Assembly: GCA_005656395.1 (NCBI GenBank)
Contig: SRSI01000028.1
Location: 372,001 to 436,000 of the forward strand
Direction: 5' to 3'
Length of the DNA: 64,000 nucleotides
DNA from: Strongyloides papillosus
Lineage: Eukaryota > Nematoda > Chromadorea > Rhabditida > Strongyloididae
The position numbers and the translations under genes were made by a program. Below the pieces are notes generated by a model, which made no database searches, was not told the DNA's origin, and worked only from the letters and a program-made list of their open reading frames with translations. This document shows, piece by piece, positions 11,096-23,793 of this stretch (position 1 is the first letter of the stretch; each line of letters starts with the position of its first letter).

Positions 11096-14000
11096 ATTAA
11101 ATGCTTAAATAAAATCTTTAATAACATAAAAAAATCATTCTTATATTTAATGTATACGTGATATAAATGAAATGTAACAATTTATAAAAATTAAATAATC
11201 TATACAATTATTGTATTGAAGTAAACATGGAAATGTAAACAAAAATAATGGAAAAAAAATGTATAAATGAATGTATATAAAAATTTTTTACGTATGTTTA
11301 GTTATAAGAAGAGGATAGAGATAAAAAGCGGACTAAGAGTAATGATTGTTAATAATTATTATAAAATATATGATTAGATTATTAAATAGACAATTTATCT
11401 CATCTATATTAGATGAATGAATAATTGACGAGACTTCATATTTGTTAAAAAGTACCCTTTCCTGTACAAATATATATAAATATATTCAATAAATAACATT
11501 ATCCTTCAAAAATATTGAATATATATCATTTAAACAATTCATCTTAGCACTATTAACTTGATTTTGTTATAATGTCAGCTGTTGTTAGAGAGAGCATAAA
11601 TGTTATTAAAGCTAGAAATGATAAAAAAAATTTTGTGCGCGAGTATATATGATACTAGTTGGTTTATTGTTATTTTTATAACTAGGCCCATTTTTTATTC
11701 ACATATGGCAAAATATTAATGTTTTGTAAAAATTTATTTTAATATTTGAGGAAAAAAGTTGGGTAGAATTAATTAGTAAAAAATTATATATTAATTTAAT
11801 TTGAATTGGATTGTTTTTTTTTGTACTTCACGAATGTGATATGACAAAAAAGAATCAAATGAATGTTGGTAAAGTAAACATCAATAAACACTTTATTATT
11901 TACAATTTTGCTTTTAAAATTTGTAGTTAACTCTATTGTTAGGTTAAAAAAAAAGAAGTTAATGTTAAAAAAATGTGTGGTATTGTGATGAGTTAGAATA
12001 GTTATAATAAAAATATATTCAACGGAAAATATACTTCATATTTTATTTTTTATAGATAGGGAAGCCATAAAGCACAAAAAGTGTTATATAATATTGATAT
12101 TGGTAATGTAAAAAATAAATATATTTCTTATGGGTTTATATAAAAAACATTTAAAGTAAAGATTATTTTCGAAGATAATAATTATTAGAATGATAAAATG
12201 AATATCATTAAGTGTGTCGTTGCCATTTTTTGGTTAAAAGTATATAATTAGAGAAAATTAATAACAATTAGTACATATCTTGATTATGTCACGTGAAATC
12301 GGACTTAAAAAAAAATTATTTTATTGTACCATTTTGTCACAATTTTTATTACTGTCTTTCTTTGTTGCAATAGGATAAAAACATGGCAATAAAAACATAT
12401 ACATAGTAATGTAAACTTGTTAAATGTTCTATTTCTGTTAATAAGTTTCAAATATTAATAAAATATAATTATTAAAATGGTGACTTCTCGGCTTCAATAA
12501 CTTAACTAATATTTTCTAAAATTTTTATATTTTCTCATTGTAAGTATATTTTTTATAATGACTAGTAAAAGACGAATTTAATATATTATTGTGTTGATAA
12601 GTAATTAAAAAAAGCTAAATTTCAATAAAAATTGTTTTTGGCTGGAAGAAAAGTAATTAAATTATCATCTATAATTTTTCTATCACAATAAAATTATTTT
12701 TCAGGAAATTACCTAAACAGAATAGTTGAAAATATAATATTTTAAATATAATGTTAGCTTTGAATTATTTAATTTTCTCCACAATACAAAAATCATTAAA
12801 ATGCTACAATTAAGCATTATTTAATTCTGATAAGATTAAAACTTATACTAATTTTTTTTCAAATCTAATGATAAATCTAAAAAAAAGTTACAATAAAAAG
12901 ATATGAACACTAACAATTGATGTGTAAAAATGTACGCAAGTAAATAGAAGCACCATGCTTTAAAAGAAAATGATACAGAAGTTGTGTGTCTTAAAAAATT
13001 TTTTTAAGTATAATTTTACAGTGAAGAAAGAAAAAAATAAATTCATACAATCTATTTTTAACATATTAAATATATGTCTTCAAATATGCATAAATTAACA
13101 TATATTTTTTAATAAAAAAATAAATTATAAATGTTGAGTATTTAAAAAACTTTGAAAATAAGGCGAATGGACAATGTACATATACATATAGTGTCATAAA
13201 CACACAAACATATTCCTTATAAAGAGGACGTAATGGCTAAATAAAAGCCTTGACATTGTTGGATTGTTAATAACTTATATATAAAAACGAAAGACGTTTA
13301 AAAAAGATAGAGGATAGAATTTTATTAAAATCTTATAAAAATTTAAATATTCGAAGTGTGATTTTAAATGAAAATATTTTGCATGCATAAAATAAAAGAT
13401 GTATAATAGAAACAAAGAAAAATATTTTTTAAAACATAAAACGATAACAAAAATATATGTATTTAGTGAGAGGTGAAAATTTGTTATTTCTATACGTGTA
13501 ACATTAGTATTAAAGAATTAAAATAATTTTTAAAAATAAAAGATGAGTTTGTTTTTAATTTTGTGCAGTTTATTACCACTAATTATAATATAAAAATGTT
13601 AAACAAATGTATATATGTAAGGTACTAAAAAATATATATAATAATACAAGCAGAATAATATTTTTAAAAATATTATTTCAAAAAAATACGTGTCTATGTA
13701 TTATATTAAAGATTTGGTACTAGGATGCCAGTATAAAGTTGATCATTACTATTATTGTTATTAGTTTTCTATTAATTAAATAAAATCAATAATTTAACAT
13801 AGTTTAGATGTATAAAAACATTAAACTAACTAATTACTTTTAAGTAAACTGATAATAAAATCTACAAATTTTTTCAGATATTAAATAATAGATGTTAAAG
13901 TATATATAATATTTATTTATGTATCTTATTATTTTATGAATCATAAAAAATTATATATTTTGTTTGCTATTTTATCAAGATATTACATGACCAAGCAAAA

Positions 14001-14149
14001 ATTTTTTGTATAGATAAAATGAAACAAATTTGTTTGAACTTTTTTTTCAATAAAAAGAATTATTGTATTTTTATTCAAAAAGTTTAAGATCGAATATAAA
14101 ATAAAAAATACTAGATGAGAATTGGGTAAAAGTATAAAAAAGATATTAA
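11096..14149. other. 3-kb intergenic region
   Basis: Lies upstream of the coiled-coil gene and downstream of the collagen gene. A/T-rich throughout, with no convincing coding frame, tRNA or repeat. Promoter elements of the minus-strand gene starting at 11095 are expected at its left end. Confidence 0.5.
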
Positions 14150-15063
14150 TTAACGACGAGTTCCATCCTCAAAGAAGACACCACCATCCAGTGCACAGTA
14201 TTTTGGACAAATACCTCTTTCGCCAGGTGCTCCTGGTTCTCCCGGTGCCCCATTCTCTCCTGGAACTCCTGGTGCTCCTGGAGGTCCAATTGGGCCTGGA
14301 GGACCTGGTGGTCCTTGTTGACCCGGCGAACCATCTCTACCAGCTTCACCATCGTCGCCGGGAAGTCCTTGTGGTCCTGGTTCTCCAGGTTCTCCAGGTT
14401 CACCTGGAATTGATGGTGTACTAGTGGCTGGTCTTCCTGCATCTCCTTTTTCTCCATCCCTTCCGGGTGTACCTGGTTCACCTGGAGGTCCGTTTGGACC
14501 TGGTGGACCTGGTGGCCCGTTATTACCTGGTCTTCCTGGGTTTCCATTATGCCCAGGTTGACCGGGATTTCCTGGCTGTCCTGGTGGTCCTGGTGGTCCC
14601 GGTGGACATGGATTACACGGTGGAATTTCAGGTTCCTCACAAACAATTGGTGGTCGTCCGGGTGGTCCTGGTCTTCCTGGTTCACCCGGAGCTCCAGGTT
14701 TTCCATTTGATCCTGGCGGTCCTGGCCTTCCGGGATGTCCAGGCAGGCAACATGATTCACATCCTCCTGTTTGACGTCTTGTACGATTAGCTATTGTCAA
14801 ACTTTCAAAAGTAAATTTAGATTCTCTTTTTGATACTTCATTTATGATATCAAGTGCTGATACCTGAAGAGTAAGATTAAATAAAGTTACTATAAATAAT
14901 TTACCTTGCAAAATTCCAATTCTTTTCTTGATTGCGCTTGTATATGATCAACAAAATTATACATTATTGGCATAGTAATACCTACAGCTAATATAGCAAT
15001 AAATGATAGTGTAACAGCGCTATATGCTACAGCTTTATAGGCTCTTTCTCTTGTATCCTCCAT
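14150..15063 (-). CDS. Cuticle collagen
   Basis: Structural collagen secreted by the hypodermis into the nematode cuticle. Exons (minus) 15063-14905 and 14863-14150, intron 41 nt, about 290 aa. The ATG at 15063 begins [20 protein letters not shown], an N-terminal block with one membrane anchor (about 12-37) typical of nematode cuticle collagens. A dibasic site NRTRR (about residue 80) fits subtilisin-type (BLI-4-like) cleavage. The domain then starts with a Cys cluster (CESCC), has short Gly-X-Y blocks separated by a C..C spacer, and ends [18 protein letters not shown], a C-terminal cap seen in many worm cuticle collagens. Local GC is much higher because of Gly/Pro codons. It cannot be assigned to a single named locus. 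Confidence 0.95.
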
Positions 15064-16649
15064 ATTTTTTAACTATAACTCCAGATTCAGCTTTTTTATG
15101 CTTAAAAATATAGTAATTAATGAAAATTTTTGTTATATTTGATTGAAAAATGTTTTTATAAGATTGCAAAAAAAAGTTTATCAATACATATATGAGATAA
15201 TATAAAAAGAATTTTTTAAAAATGGATAGATATATAAAATATTTCAAATGATAGTGTTCATTAATTTCATCTGAATTATATAAGATGACTATAAAAGTAT
15301 TGTAGAACAACCCATAATATTGTTCTGTAATTCGTTATGAAGACCGGTCTATGAAGATTTTTAACTATATCTGAATTGTGGATATTTATATTTCAGTTTA
15401 TAGTATCAGGTTGAGGATATGGACGCGGACGTGGAACGTAATTTCTTAAGTAGCTATCTACTAATCTAAAATAATTATTGTATTGTATATTCTTCCTTTT
15501 TCTACTTCTGGATTGTTATGTTTAATTGTGAGAAGGTCGTTTACCATAATCGTTACAACTTTATCTTTTATCATATCAAAATGATTATACACATACATAT
15601 ACATAAAATTTTATATTCTTATGAAAAGCATTATAATTAAAAATACTTATTACTTTGTCTATATTTTAGATTTTTATTGTTTATTGGAAATTACAATATT
15701 AATAACCTTTATAGGTGTATTTGATATATATATAATTTTTTTTTATTTTGCAATATGTTCAACAAATTATTCCACTTATAACTATATTTAACAATTTATA
15801 GGTGATTTAATTATTTATATATATAATATATATATTAATAAAAAATAAAAAAATTTTACTGGATATTCATAATCCTATATATGTTTTTAACTATTTCAAG
15901 CATTAATAATAATAATGTTATTTAATCTGTTCAATATTTTTTAAAAAAAATGTATTTAAATATTATAATATATTATGTCAAGGAATAATTGTATAAAACA
16001 AAATATATTTTTACTTATTGGAGGATGATAAAATCAGTAGATTAATGTTTATTCTTCTTGGTATTAATTAATAATACATAATTATTAATTTATCTAAGTA
16101 ATGAGTAATTTCACTTAATTATATCATTTTCTTTGTAAAACCAATATGGTAATAAAGAAGTATATTTTATCAATAGAATTTGTATAAATAACCTTCAATC
16201 ATTTTCAGTAATAATCAAGATGTGTTAAGTTGATTATCGCTTTTTGATTAAAACATTTTAGTAATATGTTTATAACATGAATAACTAAAAATGAAAATAG
16301 ATGTGCAATTTTTCAATAAAATTAGTGAAAATTATTGAAAAAAAATTATGGTTATATGTTGTGAATAGTTTATAAAATAATAAATTTTGACTGATAAATT
16401 TATGTGATTTTTATAGAATATAATAATTGAGACTACTACTACATCTACTATTCATCATCATTTTTAAAGTTTTGCTTGATGGATAATATATATTTGGAAT
16501 AATATTATATATGTATCAGAAAGTTCTTATCACCTTTTTTAACTTTTTTTTTAACAAATCTAATATTACACGTTTAATTAAATACTTTAAAAACTATGTA
16601 AAATTTCTAACACGCTATTTTAGTATAAAGTTTAACATTGATAAGAAAT
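15064..16649. other. Intergenic region upstream of collagen and choline kinase
   Basis: Divergent promoter region for the collagen (leftward) and the kinase (rightward). Mostly A/T. It contains one short minus-strand frame with protein-like composition at 15393-15515, listed separately. Nothing else was recognised. Confidence 0.5.
15393..15515 (-). other. Short open frame, possible terminal exon or small peptide
   Basis: A 40-codon frame with no ATG, opening after TAA 15516-15518 and ending at TGA 15393-15395. It starts with a basic cluster (SRSRKRK) and continues YLRNYVPRPRPYPQPDTIN, unlike translated A/T-rich noise. A possible acceptor (TTATTTTAG) lies inside it. It may be the last exon of an undetected minus-strand gene or a decayed fragment; no partner exon was found. 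Confidence 0.3.
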
Positions 16650-17927
16650 ATGGGAAAAAATATCACTGGAGAATCATTACGCGTAAGTAATCTTTTTTAT
16701 CTTTAATTATATTTTTTTAAGAATGCACTTGTATCTGATAATGGTGAAAAACAATGTGATAAAATTCCGAATGAATTTAAAATTCAATGTATGAAATTAG
16801 CAAAATATTATTTGGCTGGTGTTTGGCAACATTTGTCAGAGGATGATTTTATTGTAACAAAAGTTACTGGTGGTCTGTCAAATTTGATCTTTAAAATCGA
16901 TTTACCATCACACATAAAACCTTTGGGAAAGGAACCATCTTGTGCACTAATTCGTATCCATGGATCTTCATCACCATTAACTCTTGTGATTGATACAATT
17001 ATATTTACAATATTATCAGAAAGAAATATGGGTCCAAAATTATTTGGAATTTTTTCAGAAGGTCGACTAGAAGAATTTATACCATCACGTTGCCTTTCAA
17101 AGGATGATCTTCATCAAGAATGTGTTCAAAAAAATGTTGCTTTGGTTCTTAGTCAAATACATACATTATGTTGTCCAATTAAAAAAGAATCCGTTCTTGT
17201 AGAACAGGCAAAACAATGGTTGAAAAATATTGAAAAAAATTTAGGCAAAGATGTTAAATGGGAAGTAAAAACAACACAAATAAATAAAAAATATTCTGAT
17301 GGCGTTCCAAAAATTTTAAATTTAGAGGTGTTAAGAGAAGAATTAAAGTATGTTGAAAAATGTCTCAATGAAAGTAAAAGCCCAATTTTATTTTGTCACA
17401 ATGACCTTCAAGAGGGTAATATTTTATTGAGTAATGCATACGAATTATCAAAGAAAGGTGAGTTAAAAAAGATTCAAGATAATATGGATAAATCTCAAAT
17501 ACAACCATTTTTTGTTATTGATTATGAATATGCCAGTTACAATTATAGAGGTTTTGATTTTGGTAACCATTTTTGTGAGTGGGGAATTAGTTATGACACA
17601 GATGACATATGTGGATACACAATAAATATAGATCATTTTCCAACACCCCAAAAAATGGAAACATTTTTAAAAGAATATTTAGATCATTTATATAGTAATC
17701 AAAATACAGAAACTAATTTTATGCTCACGTATGATTATAAAAAAGATATTAAAACATTAATTGAGGAGGGTGAGCGTTTTATGCCTGTAAGTCATTTTTT
17801 CTGGTCTATTTGGTCATTTGAAATGGAAACTCATAAAGAAATTGAATTTGGATATGTTCAGTATGGTCTTGATAGATTATGTTTATATTTTGATGGAAAA
17901 AAAGAACTTTCTAAATATATGAAATAG
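16650..17927 (+). CDS. Choline/ethanolamine kinase
   Basis: ATP-dependent phosphorylation of choline (or ethanolamine), the first step of the CDP-choline (Kennedy) route to phosphatidylcholine; cytosolic. Exon 1 is 16650-16682 and exon 2 is 16722-17927 (intron 39 nt), about 412 aa, the usual size. The GGLSNLIFKI loop (about 60-70) is the ATP-binding start. Brenner's phosphotransferase motif CHNDLQEGNIL is at about 235-245, with the catalytic Asp. The choline-kinase motif IDYEYASYNYRGFDFGNHF follows at about 277-296, with the Mg-binding Asp. The C-terminal W-rich helix (FFWSIWSFEMETHKEIEFGY) is also typical. C. elegans has several CKA/CKB paralogues and I cannot say which this matches, nor choose choline over ethanolamine from sequence alone. 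Confidence 0.93.
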
Positions 17928-19760
17928 TCACACTTATTCATTTTTTACTTTTATATTTTTACATACAAATTACTTATTAGTATATTATTAAATCTTTCGA
18001 TCCTTTTCTCTATGATCAATTTAAAAATTTTGTTGAAAACACGATCAATTGATGTTGTACCTGAAATAGCAATGATATGATGTTAATAGAATAGAATATT
18101 TTTTACGGAGTATAACTAGTATATTATATTTTCATAATTTAGCAACTAAATTTTACAATTTGAAAGGTCACACAATATTGTTGAATTGTAGCAAATGATT
18201 AATAATTACATTGTGAAATTCTAGATTTTAAAATATAAAATTAGAATTTGTCTCTTTTAGTCTTTGACATTTAAAAACAATGTTTATATTTCATTCCTAA
18301 ATTTTGACAATTTGTTAAAGATAACATTTGTTTTTTAGTGAGAAATACTCAGAACATTACCTCTAATTATTGTACTTTTATAAAAGAAACTGAAATTTTC
18401 GTGTATAAAATTTAACAAATGATATTGTTAAGGACATTTTTTTAATATTCAAAATAGTTTATTGTTATGATTGACTATTATTATTTTATTGTATAAATTT
18501 TTCAATTATACGAGTCATGAAAAAGGAGAATTTAAATGCTATATATTAAAAAAACTTTGTTAAAAATGAATTATAGCTTTCAATAGGATATTATATAAAA
18601 GGACTAGTTCAATTAACCAAAAAAAAATTAAGTGTAATGTATAGAATTTATTTGAATAAATTATTATTTTTTAAACATAAAATAATTCTGGGTGGATACA
18701 TATGCATAATGTATAAAGGGTTTTGACTTTGCGGGATGTTAAATTTATTTCTCACATAATTTAATGTCTACAGAGTGTTAGCCTTTTAAAAGAAATTTTT
18801 TTATGCTGTAACAAGATAAATAAAACAAAAATATATTTTTAATGAAAAAATCTGGAAATATATTCATAGAATTATTTTTTATTTGTTGTAATCAAACAAT
18901 CCTATTTGAGCAATATGATATAATTATATAAATGTATACTTTATCACTTACAATTTTGAATAATCTGATTAACGCAATAACATTAATCTTATAAAAATAA
19001 ATATAAAAATCATATAATGTCTAATAAATTATAATTATTTGTTTAAAAACAAGCTATTTAAATATGTATGTTATCAATAATTGTTAATATCATGAAGTAT
19101 TAAATTATTGCACATTGCATCGAATTCCGACTGGTGAAATTTATTTTAAAAAAATATTTAAATTATAACTTTTATAATATTTTAAATAATATATCCTCTA
19201 TTATTACAAAATTTCTTTACAAAAAAAATAATTTTATTTATCTAAGTGTTAATAAACACTTTAAAATCATCAAACATTAATATATAAATTACATTTTTTA
19301 CACTATATTATATAAACTTACTTTTTAATATATATTTTTAATGTAAAAAAAGATTATTACAATAAACTAGTTACAATATCTTTGAATTATACATTAGTCG
19401 CTATGTTGTAATTAATGAATCAACAATTATTTCTAATTTTACTAGAAATAAAAGCAATTAGTAGTGTTGCATTTTGATTTTTTAAGTTGTTATCATTTAA
19501 TTATTTTGCAGAATATAAAGATTAGTTTTTTATTAAAATAAGACTTGATCAACTTAAAACGTTTCTTGAAAAATACATATTTTTTAAATATATGGAAATA
19601 GTAATAGAAAACTTTTCAATAAACTGAAAAACAAAATTATGCTATCTTACTAGATGAAAAAAATTTATTTAATTATGGTTTAAAAAATAAAATTTTATAT
19701 TACAAATCTTAACAATATTTCGTCTATAAAATTAATTACTTTATATTCAAATGTTATATA
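17928..19760. other. Intergenic, no feature recognised
   Basis: A/T-rich DNA downstream of the kinase gene. Only short random frames were seen on either strand. Confidence 0.5.
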
Positions 19761-20083
19761 CAGATCACAGCTCGAGGTTTGTGTGTATTGTCGGAAAACT
19801 GCACTTTTACTCTAAAAATAATTTTTGTGTGCTTAAATAAACCCCTTATTTTTAATATTTTCCTTTGGAATTTTGTCAGTTCACTTGAATAATGATGTAA
19901 ATTGTTCAGAAAATACAGTTATGGTAAGATGCCATATTTGGAAAATTTTTTTTTGGTTGTGAATATATTTTGATGTATCATTTACTTTTTTCTAAAAATT
20001 TTTTATGACGTTTTACTACATCCCCTCTACCCACCCATAAATTTTTGGGTCGATCCTCCGCTCTGATTTTGAGAAAATAAATT
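19761..20083 (+). repeat. Left inverted arm of the 1.5-kb element
   Basis: About 320 bases matching, in reverse complement, the arm at 20991-21307. Landmarks are CTCGAGG near 19771 and CTACCCACCCATAAAT near 20028. Confidence 0.85.
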
Positions 20084-20990
20084 TTCAATGACTTCAATTT
20101 TTTTAAAGAAAATATATCATAAAACATGCTAAACATGAATTTTTTGTATTATTTTATATGTAATACATTGACCTAATTATTCTTAAGGCATTTACAATCA
20201 TCCCATGTAAGTTTATAAAATATAAAAATATTAAATAAATATTTTTTTTTGCCACAATATGATAAATTATTTCATGTTAAATAGAAAATAGATAAAAATA
20301 ACTATTTCAATTAAATTTTCAAGATTATAATGAAAAAATCTGTTTTAAGTTTCTCGATAATGTAATTTGTGCATGGATGATCTATATATTGCAATTAAAA
20401 CCAAAAATTAAGAAATTTTATAAACAATGATTAGTTTTCATATTAAAAATTTTACAATAATGTGTTTTTTGACTTAAACTATAATTTTTATTTAATTTTT
20501 AAGAACATTAAGAAAGGGTCGTTAGCAAATTGTTCAAAAACAATTTTTTTAAACCAATCCATTATACTAAATTTTTAAATGCCATTAATTTCTAATTATT
20601 ATTCTATTAATTAAAATTATTGTTAATTTTGCTAATATAATGTTACAATCTGACTCTATGAAGCCAAACAAATAGTATTCAATGAGAATTTTGTAGTTTC
20701 ACAATTTCAAAGTATATCAAAATTGATAATTAATTGTTTGGAAATTGTGTGTCAAGTTTTTTAATATATAATGCCTTTTTTTACATAAAATTAAAAATTA
20801 AAACGATTTTTCCTTAAATGACAAAAAATGCTATTTTTTCATTTTTATATTTGCAAAACTTACCAAACAAGATTGAAAATATAATTAGAAATAGTTATAA
20901 GTATTATAACGTTAGAAAACATTTAAAAAAATGCATAATAATTATAATTATTTGATGAAAATATGTAAAAAATAAGAATGAATTTATTAA

Positions 20991-21307
20991 AAATTAACTT
21001 TCTCCAAATCAGAGCGGAGAATTGATTCAAAAATTTATGGGTGGGTAGAGGGAATGTATTAGAACCTCATAAAAAAATTTTAGAAAAAAGTAAATGACAC
21101 ATCAAAAATATTCACAACTAAAAAAATTTTTTCCATATATGGTATTTTACCAAAACCGTATTTTTTAGTGAATCTACATAATTATTCAAATCATCTGACA
21201 AAATTTCAAAGAAAAATATCAAAATTAAGGGATTTATTTATACTTTTAAATTAGAAATTTTTACGTATTAAAGTGCAGTTTTCCCCAACCTCGAGCTGTG
21301 AGATATG
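20991..21307 (-). repeat. Right inverted arm of the 1.5-kb element
   Basis: Reverse-complement partner of 19761-20083. Landmarks are ATTTATGGGTGGGTAGAGG near 21037 and CCTCGAGCTGTGA near 21289. Confidence 0.85.
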
Positions 21308-22686
21308 TAGAATTCCCAGTAATTATGCTTTTAATTTAATATTCTTAATTAATGTTAATAATATTTTTCTTTGTATAAAAGTAATAAAACAATATTTTTA
21401 CCTGAAATTTTATTCGAAATGTAATAAAAATGATCATCAATTAATCATAATTTTTTTCATAATTAATAAGGCTATATAATATTATGATCAATCATACAGA
21501 TATGTTTTCTACAAGAATAGTATGAAATATTTCCCAAAGGACTATTATATTCATATTTTACAATTCATAAACATTAATAGTTTTCCAAAAAACATAGTTA
21601 TTTATTTCAAATATGAACCTAAATTAGTTAACAGAGTCAATAATAAATAATATTGCAATCGATTTTAGTAAAAAGGTTGAAATTTAATAATTGACATTGT
21701 TCAAATGTACTGCTTTCAATTTATGATGTTACGTGATCTTAAATCAAATAAATTTATGTTTAGGGCACTTGGATAAACCACAAGCCACCATTTATAAGAT
21801 GAATACAAAATTAGTAATTTGAATATTATTTAAAATATATATATTGTGTGATTGTCTTTATTAGATAGTAATAAATTTTAATAATAAAAAATGTTGTTTT
21901 CAATTTACGCCATTTAGGAAATTTAGAAGCAAACAATGTTTAGTAGTTGAAGTTGGTTTTGTAGCATTAAAAATGTGAAACCATAAAAGCAAATAAAGAT
22001 TTGACTTCAGAAACTATATGTAATATAAATAATTCATTTAAAAATGAAGATGAGCAATGCGAGGTGTAAAAGAATTCCTAGATTGTGGTATTGAAGAATT
22101 AAATGAAATGAACAAAATTTGTTAAACAATAATTAATGACAAAGATGTATAAAAATCTTACAAACAATTAATGCGATTAAAAAAGTCTAAACTGTTATAT
22201 TTACTAAATAATTAAAAAATATTAATTGTGAACCAAAAGATTTAGCAATACTTTTTGCTAAAAAGATAAATTTTAACAATACATGAATACATTGGGTTAA
22301 ATTTGTTGGTAGCTTAAATCAAAATACAATTAAGAAATTGAATAAATTAGAATATTTATAGTAATTTATTATGTTAGTGAATAAAAAGTAACATAAAAAT
22401 GGTGAAAATAAAAAATGTTATAAAATAAAACATTGAACAACACCTTCACATTAATCAATCATCAGTATAATTTGATTAGTTAATTCATGGCTATTGCAGT
22501 ATTTTTTAGAAAATCATCTCTAACAGCATACAAAAGAAGGAAAAATTACCAAGTGTTTGTATTGGGATTAGTTAATTAAAAAATGTTAGAATGAAACTAA
22601 GAAAAAAATTTATTACACGTGACGTTAAAGTTTTAATGTAGAAGAATAAAAGAATTAATCTTTAAATTTTTTTAGGTTATTTGAAT
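21308..22686. other. Gene-free region with possible decayed coding tract
   Basis: Mostly A/T. Around 21910-22260 one plus-strand frame gives protein-like islands (KFRSKQCLVVEVGFVALKM; MRGVKEFLDCGIEELNEMN; KSYKQLMRLKKSKLLYLL) broken by many stop codons. It may be an old pseudogene or transposon remnant. No family recognised; low certainty. Confidence 0.3.
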
Positions 22687-22917
22687 TGTGGTGCTCAATA
22701 ATTTTTTCGAATGAATGTAATAATGGAGATCCCCTCTGATAAGGAGAGATCTCCAGAATCGTGCTTTTAGATAAGATAAAACGACTATTATATATATAGC
22801 TTTTATTATATAGTAAGAAGAAGATTAAGAAGAATACTAAGAATCCTCATGTATATAAGAGAACACCTCTTATATACATGTGGTTAGGGGCGTATCCGAC
22901 ACAGTTGTCGGATAACA
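22687..22917. repeat. Three-hairpin cluster, candidate solo LTR
   Basis: Three palindromes occur within 190 bases: GGAGATC...GATCTCC (22725-22754, imperfect), a 14-bp perfect stem CATGTATATAAGAG with a 5-base loop (22848-22880), and a 9-bp perfect stem TATCCGACA with loop CAGT (22893-22914). The block begins TGTGG and ends ATAACA, a TG...CA frame as in LTRs, and has an internal TATA-rich stretch near 22791. No second copy lies in the window, so solo LTR is a guess; a structured RNA or a palindromic element is the alternative. Confidence 0.45.
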
Positions 22918-23025
22918 TAAACATAAAAATGCTTTATTTGATATTATTTTAAGTTATGAATTCAAATTTATGCTATAAAAGATTATATTTTTATTTTATT
23001 TATTTATGACCTTATATCAATAGGA

Positions 23026-23345
23026 AAATTTAATTCAGTATTTAAATTTCTTATGAGGTTTAGAGCTACCTCTCTCCATTTTTGCCGATCTAGAGCAATT
23101 GACTATGAATTCTATTCCTCCTATTCGTTTGTCAGCTTTACCCATGTAGCGATGGTATAAATCATCAAATATAAAAGTTTCTTCCATATTACACTTTTTT
23201 TACGTTTGCCAAAAATCATCAATTTATATATTTGTTATTTCATCTGTTAGTGTTTCTAGATCCGAATCAAGCCTCATAGTTCGACTATTTTTGAAGTTAA
23301 AGTTAACTCTGACTTTGCTAATAGGTTCTCCGGTTAGCATCCTCA
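23026..23345 (-). pseudogene. Decayed coding fragment, family unknown
   Basis: On the minus strand one frame reads with protein-like composition over about 105 codons (GEPISKVRVNFNFKNSRTM; FIFDDLYHRYMGKADKR; EFIVNCSRSAKMERGSS) interrupted by two stop codons. There is no start. Codon content is distinctly richer in G/C than the flanks. Position just beyond the LTR-like block suggests a retroelement remnant, but no domain is recognisable. Confidence 0.4.
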
Positions 23346-23534
23346 GGTAGAACCGGAAACTCACAGTATAATGTCAATAATTAATGGAATTTTAAGAAAA
23401 TATTTAAAAATAATGACAAAATATTGTTAAAGCGGCTATCGTCGAATAGACAATTGTGAGAGTCCGATTATATTTTTATATTAATCTATTTATAATAATT
23501 CATTTTCAAGAGTGTTTTTTGAATTTTCACAGGA

Positions 23535-23793
23535 TTTCTTTACTCAATGGGGGAGCCAATAAGGAAAGATGTATTAAGTGCAAAAAATTAATCGCGGGAA
23601 ATTGCGATCAAGAAGGAACCGCAAAAGATAGTGAAAAAAATTGGAAGATGATGGTGAAGGAAAATTCATACCAGTATGGGTTATTGATGGCAAGATAAGT
23701 GAGAATATAAGAATATGCTCCTATTTGATAGAATGGAAAAGGGATAATGGCTATTATTTATCTCATGTAGAAATCAAAGACCTCTTGGTATGA
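23535..23793 (+). pseudogene. Decayed coding fragment with one frameshift
   Basis: The plus strand gives GGANKERCIKCKKLIAGN in one frame, then GKFIPVWVIDGKISENIR and IEWKRDNGYYLSHVEIKD in another, ending at TGA 23791-23793. The frames switch near 23640 beside a run of A. The C-x-x-C pair hints at a metal-binding protein. No intact gene model is possible here; likely a mobile-element or gene remnant. Confidence 0.4.

Larger units (their letters stand above)
19761..21307. mobile_element. 1.5-kb inverted-repeat element (MITE or foldback type), no transposase
   Basis: Two long inverted arms face each other: left about 19761-20083, right about 20991-21307. Both carry the outer motif TCACAGCTCGAGGTT, then GGAAAACTGCAC, a shared middle section, and the inner motif CCCTCTACCCACCCATAAAT followed by CCGCTCTGATTT. 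By eye the arms agree at roughly four of five positions over about 310 bases, with a short insertion in the left arm. A TA dinucleotide flanks each end, compatible with Tc1/mariner-type targeting. The 900-bp interior is A/T-rich with no transposase frame, so it is a non-autonomous copy. Superfamily is an inference. Confidence 0.85.

Noticed and set aside
14122..14790. Frames opposite or overlapping the collagen
   Set aside because: Shadows of Gly-X-Y repeats; same applies to 25555-26335.
15035..15310. 91-codon minus frame at the collagen start
   Set aside because: Phe/Ile/Tyr/Lys noise in another frame than the collagen.
21273..21479. Plus frame at the right arm of the inverted-repeat element
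   Set aside because: Starts inside the repeat arm and runs into A/T noise.
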